A stretch of 64,000 nt of DNA from MSPOR6 sp964652195 (GCA_964652195.1 CAZZBB010000012.1:1-64000), one strand, 5' to 3'; positions 36,403 through 46,180 are shown, counted from the stretch's first letter. Program-made: numbers and translations. The notes: generated from the letters alone by a model not told the origin.

Positions 36403-36764
36403 TACAATCTTCGTTGTAATAAACCTATACTATTCCCACTAAGGTCCTTAAACAATGCATAGTGACTTGCGTTTCCAGGGATCTCTTGAGGTTGTATAAG
36501 GATTTCTCCGCCAAGATTCTCAACAGTATTTAGTGTATCAAATATATCATTAACAGTAATGTAAATAAGTACAAGGTTATCGAAGTCTTCACTCTTATCT
36601 ATTTCAAATAAATGTCCCTCAATTCCTTTTTTTGATTGTGGGTCTGCAATATATAGTTCGTCAACGAGTGGTGTGATTTTCCAATCGAAAACAGATCTAT
36701 AAAATGCTATTAACTTATCTATATCTTTTCCACCTATCTCAAAATGAGGAACAGGATTTGACAT
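36402..36764 (-). CDS. VOC-fold protein (copy 3)
   Basis: A 120-residue paralogue: NPVPHFEIGGKDIDKLIAFY at the start, GIEGHLFEIDK in the middle and LFKDLSGNSIGLLQRRL at the end, where the otherwise conserved DPSGN reads DLSGN. Its stop codon touches a MITE-like element, so the last residues might have been changed by the insertion. Confidence 0.85.
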   Translation of the reverse strand: MSNPVPHFEIGGKDIDKLIAFYRSVFDWKITPLVDELYIADPQSKKGIEGHLFEIDKSEDFDNLVLIYITVNDIFDTLNTVENLGGEILIQPQEIPGNASHYALFKDLSGNSIGLLQRRL

Positions 36765-36800
36765 ATAAATGACTCCTATGAAGAAAATAGTAATGACTTT

Positions 36801-37157
36801 TTAGGATTGGAATAAACCGAGACAATTACCACATGGGTCAAGAAACATTGCGAATGTACCTTCCCCTTGAGGAACTGACATAGGTCCCATAATCACTTGT
36901 CCACCATTGCTTTCTACCTTTTTGGCATATTCATGGATATCATCTACCTGAATGTAAAAAGTCACATGGTTTCTTATAGGCATTTCATCTGTAGTTTGAA
37001 CTATATGTCCTTTAATTCCCTGTTCTGATCCTGTGTCAATATCATTGCCACAGTCATCATCTTGGTTTATGTTCCAATCAAATAATGTACCATAAAAATC
37101 TGTCAGTGAATCTTCTTTTTTACCAGCTATTTCAAAGATAGTTACTGGATTAGGCAT
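36801..37157 (-). CDS. VOC-fold protein (copy 4)
   Basis: A 118-residue paralogue: NPVTIFEIAGKKEDSLTDFY, GIKGHIVQTTDEM and MFLDPCGNCLGLFQS, where DPCGN replaces DPSGN. It lies 36 bases upstream of copy 3 on the transcript and is the shortest of the five. Confidence 0.85.
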   Translation of the reverse strand: MPNPVTIFEIAGKKEDSLTDFYGTLFDWNINQDDDCGNDIDTGSEQGIKGHIVQTTDEMPIRNHVTFYIQVDDIHEYAKKVESNGGQVIMGPMSVPQGEGTFAMFLDPCGNCLGLFQS

Positions 37158-37189
37158 AGTTACGTCTCCTTCTATAGTTTTGTTCTATT

Positions 37190-37561
37190 CTAATTATTCA
37201 TTGTATCTGGTTGTTTATATAAACCGATATAATTTCCACTTGGATCAAGAAAGACCGCAAAAGCACCATTATCTCCGGGGATTTCTTGTGGGGGAATCAT
37301 AGTCTTTCCGCCTAAATTTTCTGCTTGATCAAGCGATGACTGCAAATTATCAACTTCTACATAAATCGTAACATGATTGTTAAAACCCATTTCCTCACTT
37401 ACTGGAAAGATATGTCCATGAATTCCATCGTCAGCTTGTACCATATAAGTTCCACCGTATGGATTTACATCGGTTTTCCATCCAAAGACGTTGGTATAAA
37501 ATTCATTTAACTTCTCACCTTCTCTTCCAGCAATTTCAAAATAGGTGACAGGATTTCCCAT
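37190..37561 (-). CDS. VOC-fold protein (copy 5, first in the operon)
   Basis: A 123-residue paralogue: MGNPVTYFEIAGREGEKLNE, GIHGHIFPVSEEM and VFLDPSGNYIGLYKQ. ATG 37561 is chosen because AAGGAG lies eight bases before it and all paralogues start M-x-NPV; an ATG two codons earlier is too close to the ribosome site. This gene opens the five-gene run. Confidence 0.85.
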   Translation of the reverse strand: MGNPVTYFEIAGREGEKLNEFYTNVFGWKTDVNPYGGTYMVQADDGIHGHIFPVSEEMGFNNHVTIYVEVDNLQSSLDQAENLGGKTMIPPQEIPGDNGAFAVFLDPSGNYIGLYKQPDTMNN

Positions 37562-37997
37562 TAGCATGACTCCTTAATAACTTTAATAGTCCTAAAAAAT
37601 GATGTTTCTTTCATCATTTATATAATCATCTTGATTAGAAAATGTAATATATATTGATTTTACAACACATATAAAACGATAGTGATTCTGATTTAGTTGC
37701 ATTTTCAGTCCAAGAATTATAGATTAATTAATGATTCTGAACCTATTCAGTTCGATATAAATATAATTATGACTTATAAAGCTATGAAAACTCCGTATTA
37801 CAAATTTTATGCGAATTATGATTTATTGAATAGTATGGTTATGGTATAATCTCAATGTTTAAATGGTTGTATGTATTCATAAGCAAAATAACTATGTATG
37901 CAACGATTGAGAATTAATAGAATTAAACTTAATTAACGAATACAGGTCAAAACTATTAACTTCATAATAGCATATTACCAATAGGGGTATATTTTAT
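37562..37997. other. A/T-rich divergent promoter region
   Basis: No coding frame is seen in this 436-base gap between the VOC operon and the porin gene. An extended -10 (TGGTATAAT, 37842-37850) could serve the porin gene; I see no convincing partner -35. Confidence 0.5.
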
Positions 37998-39269
37998 ATG
38001 TTTAATTTATATATCAATCGAGGAGATAATAGGGGAATTGGTATATGTATGCAAATTATAATCTTTTGCTTTTTATTATTTGTAGTTATACCTATTAGTG
38101 CTGATACTGAATCTGAAAAAAGTCCTATAAAGATTGGTGGTGCAATGCGGGTTAATTACGTATACGGTACATACGGTGATGAAGATAATCCACATCGCAG
38201 AGGAGATAAAATCGGAGATGTGGATCTTGAACTATTTAGGTTAAATTCTGATCTTGACTATCACAATTTAATTAGTAGAATTGAATACCGATGGTATGAT
38301 AACTATAGTTTTTTTCACACTGCATGGTTAGGGTATAATTTGGACAAGTTAGGAACCCTGAAGGCTGGAATTGTGCGAGTACCGTTCGGACCGACTGCTT
38401 ACGGAGTATCAACAAGTTGGTTTTTTGACCAACATTTTTATGTTGGACTTGCTGATGACCCGGATATAGGAATCAGATGGAGTAATACTTATGATAAGTT
38501 AAGCTTGGATTTAGGTTACTTTTATGGTAGTGAATTCCAGACGGATGGTGATAGCCTTAATAGTTCACGATATGGTTATGACATAGTTAAATGGAAAGAA
38601 AAAGTTGATAGTAATGGAAAGGTTGAATGGGGTGCCGGTGAAAATGGATATGATGAAAGGCATCAACTTAACCTACGCACAATCTATAGTATTGATAATA
38701 TTGGAGATATAGGTTTATCTTTTCAATACGGAATGTTGATTGGGACGGATGTAGGAGAGGATGATAGTGGGAATCACTATGCTGTCTCCGGTCATATGAA
38801 AAATACTATCTCTGATATTACACTCTTTTCTCAATTCTCTTATTATACACATAATATCTCTGATGAAACTCCGTGGAGTACCGGTGATCTAATTCCTATG
38901 GGGGCATACGATTTTGCATGGCCCGTTGCATCTACAGGATTGATACCAGCATTATCTTTGAGATATGGTGGTATAGACACCTCAAGTATCTCATGGATGG
39001 ACAGTGTTACACCTTATATTGAATGGAGTACCATCCTAAAAACTGTAGAGGATTATAATAGCAGTACTTTGGTAACTCTTGGTGCAAGTTGGACATTATT
39101 TACTGCTTTATATGTCTATAGTGATTTTGGTCTTACAGACGGAAACTTCTTCGTTGGGAATACAGATGATGATTATAATAATATACTGACTGGATTAAAT
39201 CATGTTGGTGCCAATGGAAATAACAGTTGGCATTGGCGTCTAAATTTCAATTTTGGATATTATTTCTAA
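37998..39269 (+). CDS. porin-like outer-membrane beta-barrel protein
   Basis: A 423-residue secreted protein whose sequence alternates as in a beta-barrel and ends with an aromatic residue (NFNFGYYF), as outer-membrane barrels do. An export signal is present at about residues 18-36 (MQIIIFCFLLFVV then ISAD); start at 37998 or the inner ATG 38049 would both give it. Segments such as LNSDLDYHNLISRIEYRWYD and VRVPFGPTAYGVS resemble phosphate-selective porin O/P-like barrels. The transporter gene downstream begins 68 bases later, so the two may import the same solutes across both membranes. Confidence 0.7.
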   Translation: MFNLYINRGDNRGIGICMQIIIFCFLLFVVIPISADTESEKSPIKIGGAMRVNYVYGTYGDEDNPHRRGDKIGDVDLELFRLNSDLDYHNLISRIEYRWYDNYSFFHTAWLGYNLDKLGTLKAGIVRVPFGPTAYGVSTSWFFDQHFYVGLADDPDIGIRWSNTYDKLSLDLGYFYGSEFQTDGDSLNSSRYGYDIVKWKEKVDSNGKVEWGAGENGYDERHQLNLRTIYSIDNIGDIGLSFQYGMLIGTDVGEDDSGNHYAVSGHMKNTISDITLFSQFSYYTHNISDETPWSTGDLIPMGAYDFAWPVASTGLIPALSLRYGGIDTSSISWMDSVTPYIEWSTILKTVEDYNSSTLVTLGASWTLFTALYVYSDFGLTDGNFFVGNTDDDYNNILTGLNHVGANGNNSWHWRLNFNFGYYF

Positions 39270-39337
39270 ATGTCTTATTCCTTCCAATTATATATGCTCT
39301 TTACGGATAAGTTCAATTCTAAAAGGAGAATTTTGTA

Positions 39338-40981
39338 ATGCACGAAGAAGAAAAACAGCCACAGCAGATGCCACACCAAATTGATGTAGGCAATTACAAG
39401 AAATTATTCGGATTAGAGATCTACCTTACACCTGTGTTTGTAATTTCCAGTATTTCCATTGTACTTTTTATCATTGGTTCACTTATCTTTCAAGAAAGTG
39501 CAACAAAATTATTTGGAAATCTCAGAGTCTGGCTTACGACCAACCTTGATTGGTTGTTTATGGGAACAGCGAATATCGTCTTTCTACTTTGTTTGTTTGT
39601 TGCCATATCACCCCTTGGAAAGATTAGGTTAGGTGGTAAAGATGCTAAACCTGAGTATTCTAAGATTACTTGGCTGGCAATGCTCTTTGCAGCTGGAATT
39701 GGAATTGGTCTTCTATTTTTTGGTGTGTTAGAACCGGTCACCTACTATCAAAGTCCTCCACTTGGTGAAAGTACTGTCTATGATACAGATACTGTCTATA
39801 CTACTGAAAATGCCCCTGATATCTCAGATCCGATCGTACAAAAAGCAAGTTCATTGGGTTTGGCTGCAACAGTCTTTCACTGGGGTCTACAAGGTTGGGC
39901 AATTTATGGTGTGGTAGGACTGGCATTAGGGTTTTATGCCTATAATCGAGGATTACCGCTCCTAATTCGTTCTGCATTTTATCCTATATTTGGTGATCGT
40001 ATATGGGGTTGGACAGGACATATCATTGATACTCTCGCCATATTTGCTGGTATTTTCGGTCTGGCAACCTCTCTCGGTTTGGGAGTTCAACAAGTAACCT
40101 CTGGACTTAACTACCTATTTGATATTCCTGCAAATACACTCTCAATGGTGTTATTAATTGTAGTAATAACATCTATCGCACTTGTATCTGTGATGACAGG
40201 TATTAATGTAGGAATCAAGAGGTTGAGCCAGTTCAATATAATACTTGCTTTTATCTTATTATCAGTAGTATTCATTCTGGGTCCAACAAGTTATATATTC
40301 AGAAGCGTATTCGCAAGTCTTGGAACTTATATAATGAAGATTGTTCCACTGAGTAACTGGATTGGTCGTGAGGACACTGGTTTTCTACATGGATGGACTA
40401 CATTCTATTGGGCATGGTGGATTGCATGGGCACCTTTCATAGGGACATTCATCGCAAGAATCTCAAAAGGGCGTACAGTTCGTCAATTCGTTATCTTTGT
40501 TCTCCTTTTACCAACATTATTATGTTTAATCTGGTTTAGTACTTTTGGTGGAACTGCTTTTCATCAATTCTTCACAGAAGGATACACCGAAGTAACAGAG
40601 ATTGTTGAGGCATATAAACCGGAACTTGCACTGTATGCAATGTTTAAAGGACTGCCTTGGCCGACACTGCTATCCTGTATAGGTATGTTGTTAACCATTA
40701 TCTTTTTTGTCACCTCATCCGACTCTGGATCACTGATAATTGATATCATAGCTGCCGGTGGAAAGGTTGATGCTCCGATACCACAACGTGTATTTTGGTG
40801 TACAGTTGAAGGGTTAATTGCTATCTCACTATTACTGGGTGGTGGATTAACTGCACTACAAGCAGCGTCACTTGTAAGTGGCTTCCCATTTGCGATTGTC
40901 CTGTTAGGAATGGGAGCGTGTGTCTTGTATGGATTAATTCAAGAATTGCAGAAATTAAAGAATGAGGAAAGAGAATTATAA
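39338..40981 (+). CDS. BCCT-family transporter (betaine/choline/carnitine type)
   Basis: A 547-residue inner-membrane protein with twelve predicted helices. The BCCT landmarks are present: KITWLAMLFAAGIGIGLLFF near residue 108, VFHWGLQGWAIYGVVGLALG near residue 178, the tryptophan-rich WTTFYWAWWIAWAPFIGTFI around residue 353, and FVTSSDSGS around residue 460. These carriers take up quaternary amines such as glycine betaine by sodium or proton symport for osmotic protection or as a methyl source. ATG has AAAGGAG ahead. A strong terminator follows at 41081-41117. Confidence 0.94.
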   Translation: MHEEEKQPQQMPHQIDVGNYKKLFGLEIYLTPVFVISSISIVLFIIGSLIFQESATKLFGNLRVWLTTNLDWLFMGTANIVFLLCLFVAISPLGKIRLGGKDAKPEYSKITWLAMLFAAGIGIGLLFFGVLEPVTYYQSPPLGESTVYDTDTVYTTENAPDISDPIVQKASSLGLAATVFHWGLQGWAIYGVVGLALGFYAYNRGLPLLIRSAFYPIFGDRIWGWTGHIIDTLAIFAGIFGLATSLGLGVQQVTSGLNYLFDIPANTLSMVLLIVVITSIALVSVMTGINVGIKRLSQFNIILAFILLSVVFILGPTSYIFRSVFASLGTYIMKIVPLSNWIGREDTGFLHGWTTFYWAWWIAWAPFIGTFIARISKGRTVRQFVIFVLLLPTLLCLIWFSTFGGTAFHQFFTEGYTEVTEIVEAYKPELALYAMFKGLPWPTLLSCIGMLLTIIFFVTSSDSGSLIIDIIAAGGKVDAPIPQRVFWCTVEGLIAISLLLGGGLTALQAASLVSGFPFAIVLLGMGACVLYGLIQELQKLKNEEREL

Positions 40982-41079
40982 TCTCAATACTCTGAACAGT
41001 AAGTTGGAAATGTTGCAACTTCAGTTCAATTACGGTTCTACTTCTATTGAATGTAGTTGACCAGTTATTATAAGAATAT

Positions 41080-41117
41080 ATATATAGGCATGGTTTCATA
41101 CCGTGCCTATATATTTT
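41080..41117 (+). terminator. rho-independent terminator after the BCCT gene
   Basis: TATATAGGCATGGT (41081-41094) pairs with ACCGTGCCTATATA (41100-41113) with one G-T pair, followed by TTTTAATT. It lies between the transporter and tsaD. Confidence 0.7.
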
Positions 41118-41154
41118 AATTCTTAATTTCCAAACTTACTGAAAGAGAATAATA

Positions 41155-42165
41155 ATGAAAATACTTGGAATTGATACATCTTGTGATGAAACAGCAGCAG
41201 CAGTAGTTGAAAATGGTAGGGAAGTCTTATCAAATATTATTGCTTCACAGATCAAAGACCATCAAGAATATGGTGGTGTTGTTCCAGAATTGGCATCGCG
41301 TAAACACATTGAAGCAATCAACTATATTGTAAACAGATCATTAGATGATGCCAACCTTACTTTCGATGATATAGATGCAATAGCAGTTACAAATCGTCCA
41401 GGATTAATCGGGGCATTACTTGTTGGGGTTGCTGCTGCAAAAAGTCTCGCTTACTCACACAATCTTCCCTTACTCGGGATAAATCATATTGAAGGTCATA
41501 TTTATGCGAATTATATGGTTCATGAGACCATATCATTTCCACATATATGTTTGACTGTCTCTGGAGGACATACGTTGCTGGTCGAGGTGTATGAAGGATG
41601 GAAATATAAGGTTTTGGGAACAACACAGGATGATGCAGCTGGAGAGGTATATGATAAAGTCGCTAAATATCTTGGACTCGGTTTCCCCGGAGGAAGGATA
41701 ATAGATGAACTTGCTCAGGAAGGGGATCCAAATGCGATTGACTTTCCTCGACCTATGTTACATAGTGGAAATTACCAATTTAGTTTTAGTGGGATTAAGA
41801 CCTCAGTAAAGTATTATATTGAAAAAACAAAAAAGAACGGCATGAATACAAGGATTGAAGATATTGCAGCCAGTTTTCAAGCCGCTGTTGTTGATGTCCT
41901 TGTTGCAAAAACCATTGAAGCTGCAAAAACAAACAACTCCCGTTCAATTACTTTAACAGGTGGTGTTGCCGCGAATAGTCATCTGCGTTCTTCACTCACT
42001 GTAGTTGCTGATGATATTGATGTTAAAGTCTACTATCCCTCTATAAGATTATGTACAGATAACGGTGCTATGATCGCCGGTATTGCCTACGAAAAATATA
42101 CACAAGGACTTCAAGATGACCTATCTTTAAACGCTGCTGCAAATGGGTCATTAGTTGACGTATAA
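41155..42165 (+). CDS. tsaD: tRNA N6-adenosine threonylcarbamoyltransferase
   Basis: A 336-residue TsaD of normal length. It transfers the threonylcarbamoyl group to A37 of tRNAs that read ANN codons. Visible landmarks are LGIDTSCDETAAA at the start, metal-binding His111 and His115 in NHIEGHIYANY, the nucleotide loop VSGGHTLLVEV, GLGFPGGRIIDELA and the final LCTDNGAMIAG. It stands 14 bases ahead of tsaC, which makes the threonylcarbamoyl-AMP it uses, so substrate supply and use are co-expressed. Confidence 0.96.
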   Translation: MKILGIDTSCDETAAAVVENGREVLSNIIASQIKDHQEYGGVVPELASRKHIEAINYIVNRSLDDANLTFDDIDAIAVTNRPGLIGALLVGVAAAKSLAYSHNLPLLGINHIEGHIYANYMVHETISFPHICLTVSGGHTLLVEVYEGWKYKVLGTTQDDAAGEVYDKVAKYLGLGFPGGRIIDELAQEGDPNAIDFPRPMLHSGNYQFSFSGIKTSVKYYIEKTKKNGMNTRIEDIAASFQAAVVDVLVAKTIEAAKTNNSRSITLTGGVAANSHLRSSLTVVADDIDVKVYYPSIRLCTDNGAMIAGIAYEKYTQGLQDDLSLNAAANGSLVDV

Positions 42166-42179
42166 AAGGCAGAACAATT

Positions 42180-42803
42180 ATGTCTAATTTACGTATTCAA
42201 AAGGCAGTATCTGCTTTAAGAACTGGCGGTATCATTGCAATTCCTACGGATACTGTTTATGGTTTGGGGGTAGATGCATTTAATGCTGATGCAATCCAAA
42301 AGTTATATACCATAAAAGGTAGACCAGAAGAAAAACCGATACCTTTAGTTCTTGGGTCAGTTGATGATGTTACTAAAGTTGCACAGAATATCCCTGGTTT
42401 CTTTTATCATCTAATAAAAAAATATTGGCCAGGTGGTTTAACAATTATTGTTGAATCTAAAAATCTATTACCCCAACTAACTGCCGGTGGGAATACCGTT
42501 GGAATACGTATCCCAAATCATGGCCTCTTATTAGAAATACTCCATGAATTTGGTGGACCGATGGCTATCACAAGTGCCAATTTATCAGGAGATGCTGCCT
42601 CTACCTCACCTCAGGAATTGGGTCTTGAATTGACCAATAAACTTGATTATATTGTCGATGATGGTAAGACTCCAGGACCTATCCCGTCCACTGTCTACGA
42701 TATCTCAATTTCTCCTCCATTAATACGTCGTGAAGGAATTATATCAGAAGAAACACTCAATATGGAATACGCGTGTTACAACAGACTTTTAAAGAAATCT
42801 TAA
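42180..42803 (+). CDS. tsaC: L-threonylcarbamoyladenylate synthase
   Basis: A 207-residue YrdC-fold enzyme that makes threonylcarbamoyl-AMP from threonine, bicarbonate and ATP. It shows IIAIPTDTVYGLGVDAFN, IKGRPEEKPIPLVLG, KYWPGGLTIIVE, VGIRIPNH and the ITSANLSGD loop; lacking the extra C-terminal domain of Sua5, it is the short TsaC type. It pairs with tsaD just upstream. Its last 31 bases overlap the next gene. Confidence 0.95.
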   Translation: MSNLRIQKAVSALRTGGIIAIPTDTVYGLGVDAFNADAIQKLYTIKGRPEEKPIPLVLGSVDDVTKVAQNIPGFFYHLIKKYWPGGLTIIVESKNLLPQLTAGGNTVGIRIPNHGLLLEILHEFGGPMAITSANLSGDAASTSPQELGLELTNKLDYIVDDGKTPGPIPSTVYDISISPPLIRREGIISEETLNMEYACYNRLLKKS

Positions 42804-43357
42804 AATTCCTTGCATCACCAAATGGAATTTGGTTTATGCTTAGTTTAGGATGTGTTATAGCTTTATTATACCTATACTATAGATGGAAACAAATACCTGG
42901 TCTGACAGTGGAATTAATTAAGGATGATACATGGTTTATCAATCGAGATGACAATAACAAACTGGCAATCATTATATCACTACATTTGACAAATAAGTCA
43001 AGTTCACCAATTCAAATGCATAGATGTAAATTAAGTGGATATACCCCAAAAATGCCTCCTGAACAGATGTTTTTAGAAGGATATGATAAAACAGTCGAAT
43101 TAGTTCTACCTAAATATGATTCATATTCTGAGATAGTCGGTAAATCTGAAAATATTACTTCATCCTATGTTCTTAATCCATATACCGAGCAAAGAATGTG
43201 GGTTTATTATGAATCTGGTATTGTAACCTTGACAAACATATTACGTGCTCCAATTGTGATTAAAGATCTAAATGGAAAACGTAAATCTCTTCAAGTGGCT
43301 GTACCTCGAAATATGGAACAGATTCAACTTTATCGTGAAGCGGCAATGCGATGGTAA
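42773..43357 (+). CDS. single-helix membrane protein of unknown function
   Basis: A 194-residue protein with one hydrophobic helix at about residues 22-37 (FMLSLGCVIALLYLYYR) followed by a soluble beta-rich domain (ISLHLTNKSSSPIQMHRCKL), which looks like an immunoglobulin-like or similar sandwich in the periplasm or cytoplasm. The start is GTG at 42773, overlapping tsaC by 31 bases; an ATG near the helix is an alternative. I know no family. Its overlap suggests co-translation with tsaC, but a link to tRNA modification is not indicated. Confidence 0.65.
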   Translation: MLQQTFKEILKFLASPNGIWFMLSLGCVIALLYLYYRWKQIPGLTVELIKDDTWFINRDDNNKLAIIISLHLTNKSSSPIQMHRCKLSGYTPKMPPEQMFLEGYDKTVELVLPKYDSYSEIVGKSENITSSYVLNPYTEQRMWVYYESGIVTLTNILRAPIVIKDLNGKRKSLQVAVPRNMEQIQLYREAAMRW

Positions 43358-43427
43358 CACGGAAATTTAAATCCTTCAAGAAAATCCTTATTCGTACATA
43401 CTAAACTCCAATTATAACCCAAATTAT

Positions 43428-43456
43428 TTGCCATTTTATCAGGTGTATGGTATCCT
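43428..43456 (+). promoter_or_regulatory. sigma-70 type promoter of the corrinoid operon
   Basis: TTGCCA (43428-43433), 17 bases, TATCCT (43451-43456). Transcription would begin only about 20 bases before the corrinoid gene, so no riboswitch fits in the leader. Confidence 0.55.
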
Positions 43457-43483
43457 ATATCTTCAAGGAGGAGTACCAAACCT

Positions 43484-44242
43484 GTGGAATCAATAAGTGG
43501 TATCTCGAATGAATTTATTCGAGAAGAAATTGAAGAATATCTTGAGCGTCCTGAAGAAAAAGACAGATTTGTTGATATGTTTTCGGCTGCCTCTTCAAAG
43601 ATGCAAGATATTGCAGCTGCATTAATAGATGGGGATCATCATACAGTTGATGAGTTAACCGAGCAAGCACTTGATGATGGAATTGAAGCATTGGAGGTAA
43701 TGGATGATGGTCTTATCTTAGGTATGGGTATAGTTGGTATAAAATTCAGAGAGAATGTTATATTTGTTCCTGAAGTTCTTGCCTGTGCACGCGCAATGAA
43801 GGCTGGAATGAACCACATTGAACCAATTCTATCAGATTCTGGGATAGACCCTATAGGCACTGTTATAATGGGAACAGTGAAAGGGGATTTACATGATATT
43901 GGTAAAAACCTGTGTATTATGATGCTAAGAGGAGCAGGATTCGTGGTTCATGATTTGGGAGTGGATACATCTGTAGATGAATTTTTGGATGCAGTTGAGG
44001 AATTTGAAGCACCTATATTAGGAATGTCTGCATTGCTAACAACAACCATGCCAAACATGGGGAAGACTATTGATGCATTTATTGATGAGGATTTACGCGA
44101 AGAGGTAAAGATCATGGTTGGTGGGGCACCAGTAACACAGACATTCGCTGATGATATGGGTGCTGATGGTTATGGTAAAGATGCATTAGAATGTGTTGCC
44201 TTAGCAAAAGAATTTCTTCAAGAAACAGATGATGACTGGTAG
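43484..44242 (+). CDS. stand-alone corrinoid (methyl-carrier) protein
   Basis: A 252-residue member of the MtaC/MtbC/MtgC-type corrinoid proteins. The N-terminal helical cap (about 1-120) is followed by the cobalamin-binding fold with the cobalt-ligating His137 in GTVKGDLHDIGKNL, then ALLTTTMPNMGKTI and VGGAPVTQTFADDMGADGY. It carries a methyl group on cobalt between a donor methyltransferase and an acceptor. The start is GTG 43484 with AAGGAGGAG about ten bases upstream. A RACo activator gene follows 15 bases later and a homocysteine methyltransferase after that. Confidence 0.92.
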   Translation: MESISGISNEFIREEIEEYLERPEEKDRFVDMFSAASSKMQDIAAALIDGDHHTVDELTEQALDDGIEALEVMDDGLILGMGIVGIKFRENVIFVPEVLACARAMKAGMNHIEPILSDSGIDPIGTVIMGTVKGDLHDIGKNLCIMMLRGAGFVVHDLGVDTSVDEFLDAVEEFEAPILGMSALLTTTMPNMGKTIDAFIDEDLREEVKIMVGGAPVTQTFADDMGADGYGKDALECVALAKEFLQETDDDW

Positions 44243-44257
44243 TTTCTATCTTAGTAT

Positions 44258-46162
44258 ATGAAAAAAGTTGATAAAAAAGAGTATGAAAAAAGACTCAACA
44301 AAATCACTGAGATTTTTGAAGAGCTTGTAGTTCATGCCGATGAACAAGCGACCTATCGCTGTCCATACAAGGACAGAAATGACCATTGTACCGCTAAATT
44401 TGGATGTCGAAATCAACGAAAAATTGATAAAGGTACAGGGTTAAAATGTGTTGGTGACGATAAATTAGACTACCGTACAGCATGGGAAACAGAAAAATCT
44501 GCAATCACGGAAACATTAATCGAGAAGACTAACGCTACTATTTCCTGCGACGGTAAATTTTATCAACTAACACCAGGAAAAACTGTCTTCGATTATGCTG
44601 ATGATTTAGCAGTTCAAGTTCCTACATCCTGTTTCCGTACAGGACAATGTCATGAGTGTATTGTGGAAATTAAAAGCGGTATGGATAGTTTGCGACCCCC
44701 TAACGAGGTGGAAGCTTTCCTCCGAGAAAACTATCGTTTAGCCTGCCAATCTGTTGTTCTTGATGTTGATCAAGATATAGAATTTGCTCCACTCCGTCGT
44801 TCCCCCCGCATACTTACCCAAACTACATCAGAACAAGATAAATTAGAACACATCAACCCATTTGTTACCCACCAAGATGGGACAGTATACTATAAAAATG
44901 AACCCGTAGATAAATTTCGAGGACATATCTATGGTTTAGCTATAGATATTGGTACAACAACTGTCGTGGCTAGTCTTGTTGATTTAGAAAATGGTAAGGA
45001 CGTTTCTGTGAGTTCATTTGAAAATCCACAGCGTTTTGGTGGTAGTGACATAATGCACCGTATTTCATACGATGCAGAGTTTGAAGGGGAATTGAGAAAA
45101 TCCTTATTGGCTGCATTAAATAGTGAAATTATGGAGATGTGTGAGAGATTAGATATTGTTCGACAGGAGATTTATGAAATTGTGGTTGCTGGCAATACTA
45201 CAATGAGAGACATCTTCTTTAGACAGGATGTTCAGAGTATAGGTCAAAAACCGTATAAATCCATTATTGAACATGAGCTTAATGATGGGTTGCGTATGAG
45301 TACTTCACTAACTGAAAAATCTCGTCGTCTTGGGATAAGATCTAATCCGAAGGCAATGGTTTATAGTTTACCATTAATAGCGAGTCACGTTGGTGCTGAT
45401 GTAGCAGCAGATCTGATTGCAATGGATATGCTAAATCAAGATGATATTGTCATGTTAGTAGATGTAGGAACAAATACTGAAGTAATTGTTGGTAATAAAG
45501 ACCGAATGGTGGCGGCCTCGTGTCCTGCTGGTCCTGCGTTTGAGGGTGGTGGCATAGAATATGGAATGCCAGCTTATCCTGGAGCAATCGAATCAATTAG
45601 ATTGAATAATGAAGAAATTGATTATCGAACAGTAGATGATGAAAAACCTGAAGGATTTTGTGGGTCAGGATTAATTTCATTACTTGCTGAGTTATTACGT
45701 ACTAATCAGATGAATCCAAAAGGGGTCTTTGCAGATAAAAAGCAAAAGATATTATCTATTTTACCTGAATATGGGATTACTTTCTCACGTGAGGATGCAA
45801 GTAATTTAGCCCAAGCTAAGGCCGCGAATTATTGTGGTCAGTATATCGTACTAAGACAGTTCGGTGTATCCCCAAAAGAAATCAGCAGACTGTATTTAGC
45901 TGGTGGATTCGCAAATTTTGTAGATTCTGGTGAGGCAATTGATATCGGGTTTCTGGCACCAGTTCCTGAAGAACGAATAGAAAAAATTGGTAATGCAGCC
46001 TTAGCAGGAGCAAAGTCAGTGTTACTATCTAAGGAAAAACGTCAAGAAATAGAGGCATTAGTCAAAAACATAGAGCATATTGAACTTGAAACAACATCTG
46101 ACTTTTTTGATGTTTTTGTTGAGGGTTGTCAATTTAAACCTATGCCTAAGGATATAAGTTAG
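44258..46162 (+). CDS. RACo-type corrinoid-protein activator, DUF4445/ASKHA
   Basis: A 634-residue reductive activator. Unusual at the N-terminus is a Cys-rich part (Cys35, Cys44, Cys50, Cys64) that I do not know from typical RACo proteins. Next is a plant-type 2Fe-2S ferredoxin domain (about 93-180) with ligands Cys125, Cys131, Cys134 and Cys163. A middle region and the ASKHA ATPase domain begin at GLAIDIGTTTVVASL (about 226), with LVDVGTNTEVIVG and ASCPAGPAFEGGGIEYGM later. ATP hydrolysis drives reduction of inactive cob(II)alamin on the partner corrinoid protein to the active cob(I) form. No clear ribosome site precedes ATG, so coupling with the upstream gene is likely. Confidence 0.9.
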   Translation: MKKVDKKEYEKRLNKITEIFEELVVHADEQATYRCPYKDRNDHCTAKFGCRNQRKIDKGTGLKCVGDDKLDYRTAWETEKSAITETLIEKTNATISCDGKFYQLTPGKTVFDYADDLAVQVPTSCFRTGQCHECIVEIKSGMDSLRPPNEVEAFLRENYRLACQSVVLDVDQDIEFAPLRRSPRILTQTTSEQDKLEHINPFVTHQDGTVYYKNEPVDKFRGHIYGLAIDIGTTTVVASLVDLENGKDVSVSSFENPQRFGGSDIMHRISYDAEFEGELRKSLLAALNSEIMEMCERLDIVRQEIYEIVVAGNTTMRDIFFRQDVQSIGQKPYKSIIEHELNDGLRMSTSLTEKSRRLGIRSNPKAMVYSLPLIASHVGADVAADLIAMDMLNQDDIVMLVDVGTNTEVIVGNKDRMVAASCPAGPAFEGGGIEYGMPAYPGAIESIRLNNEEIDYRTVDDEKPEGFCGSGLISLLAELLRTNQMNPKGVFADKKQKILSILPEYGITFSREDASNLAQAKAANYCGQYIVLRQFGVSPKEISRLYLAGGFANFVDSGEAIDIGFLAPVPEERIEKIGNAALAGAKSVLLSKEKRQEIEALVKNIEHIELETTSDFFDVFVEGCQFKPMPKDIS

Positions 46163-46180
46163 AGGAAAGAGTTATAATAA

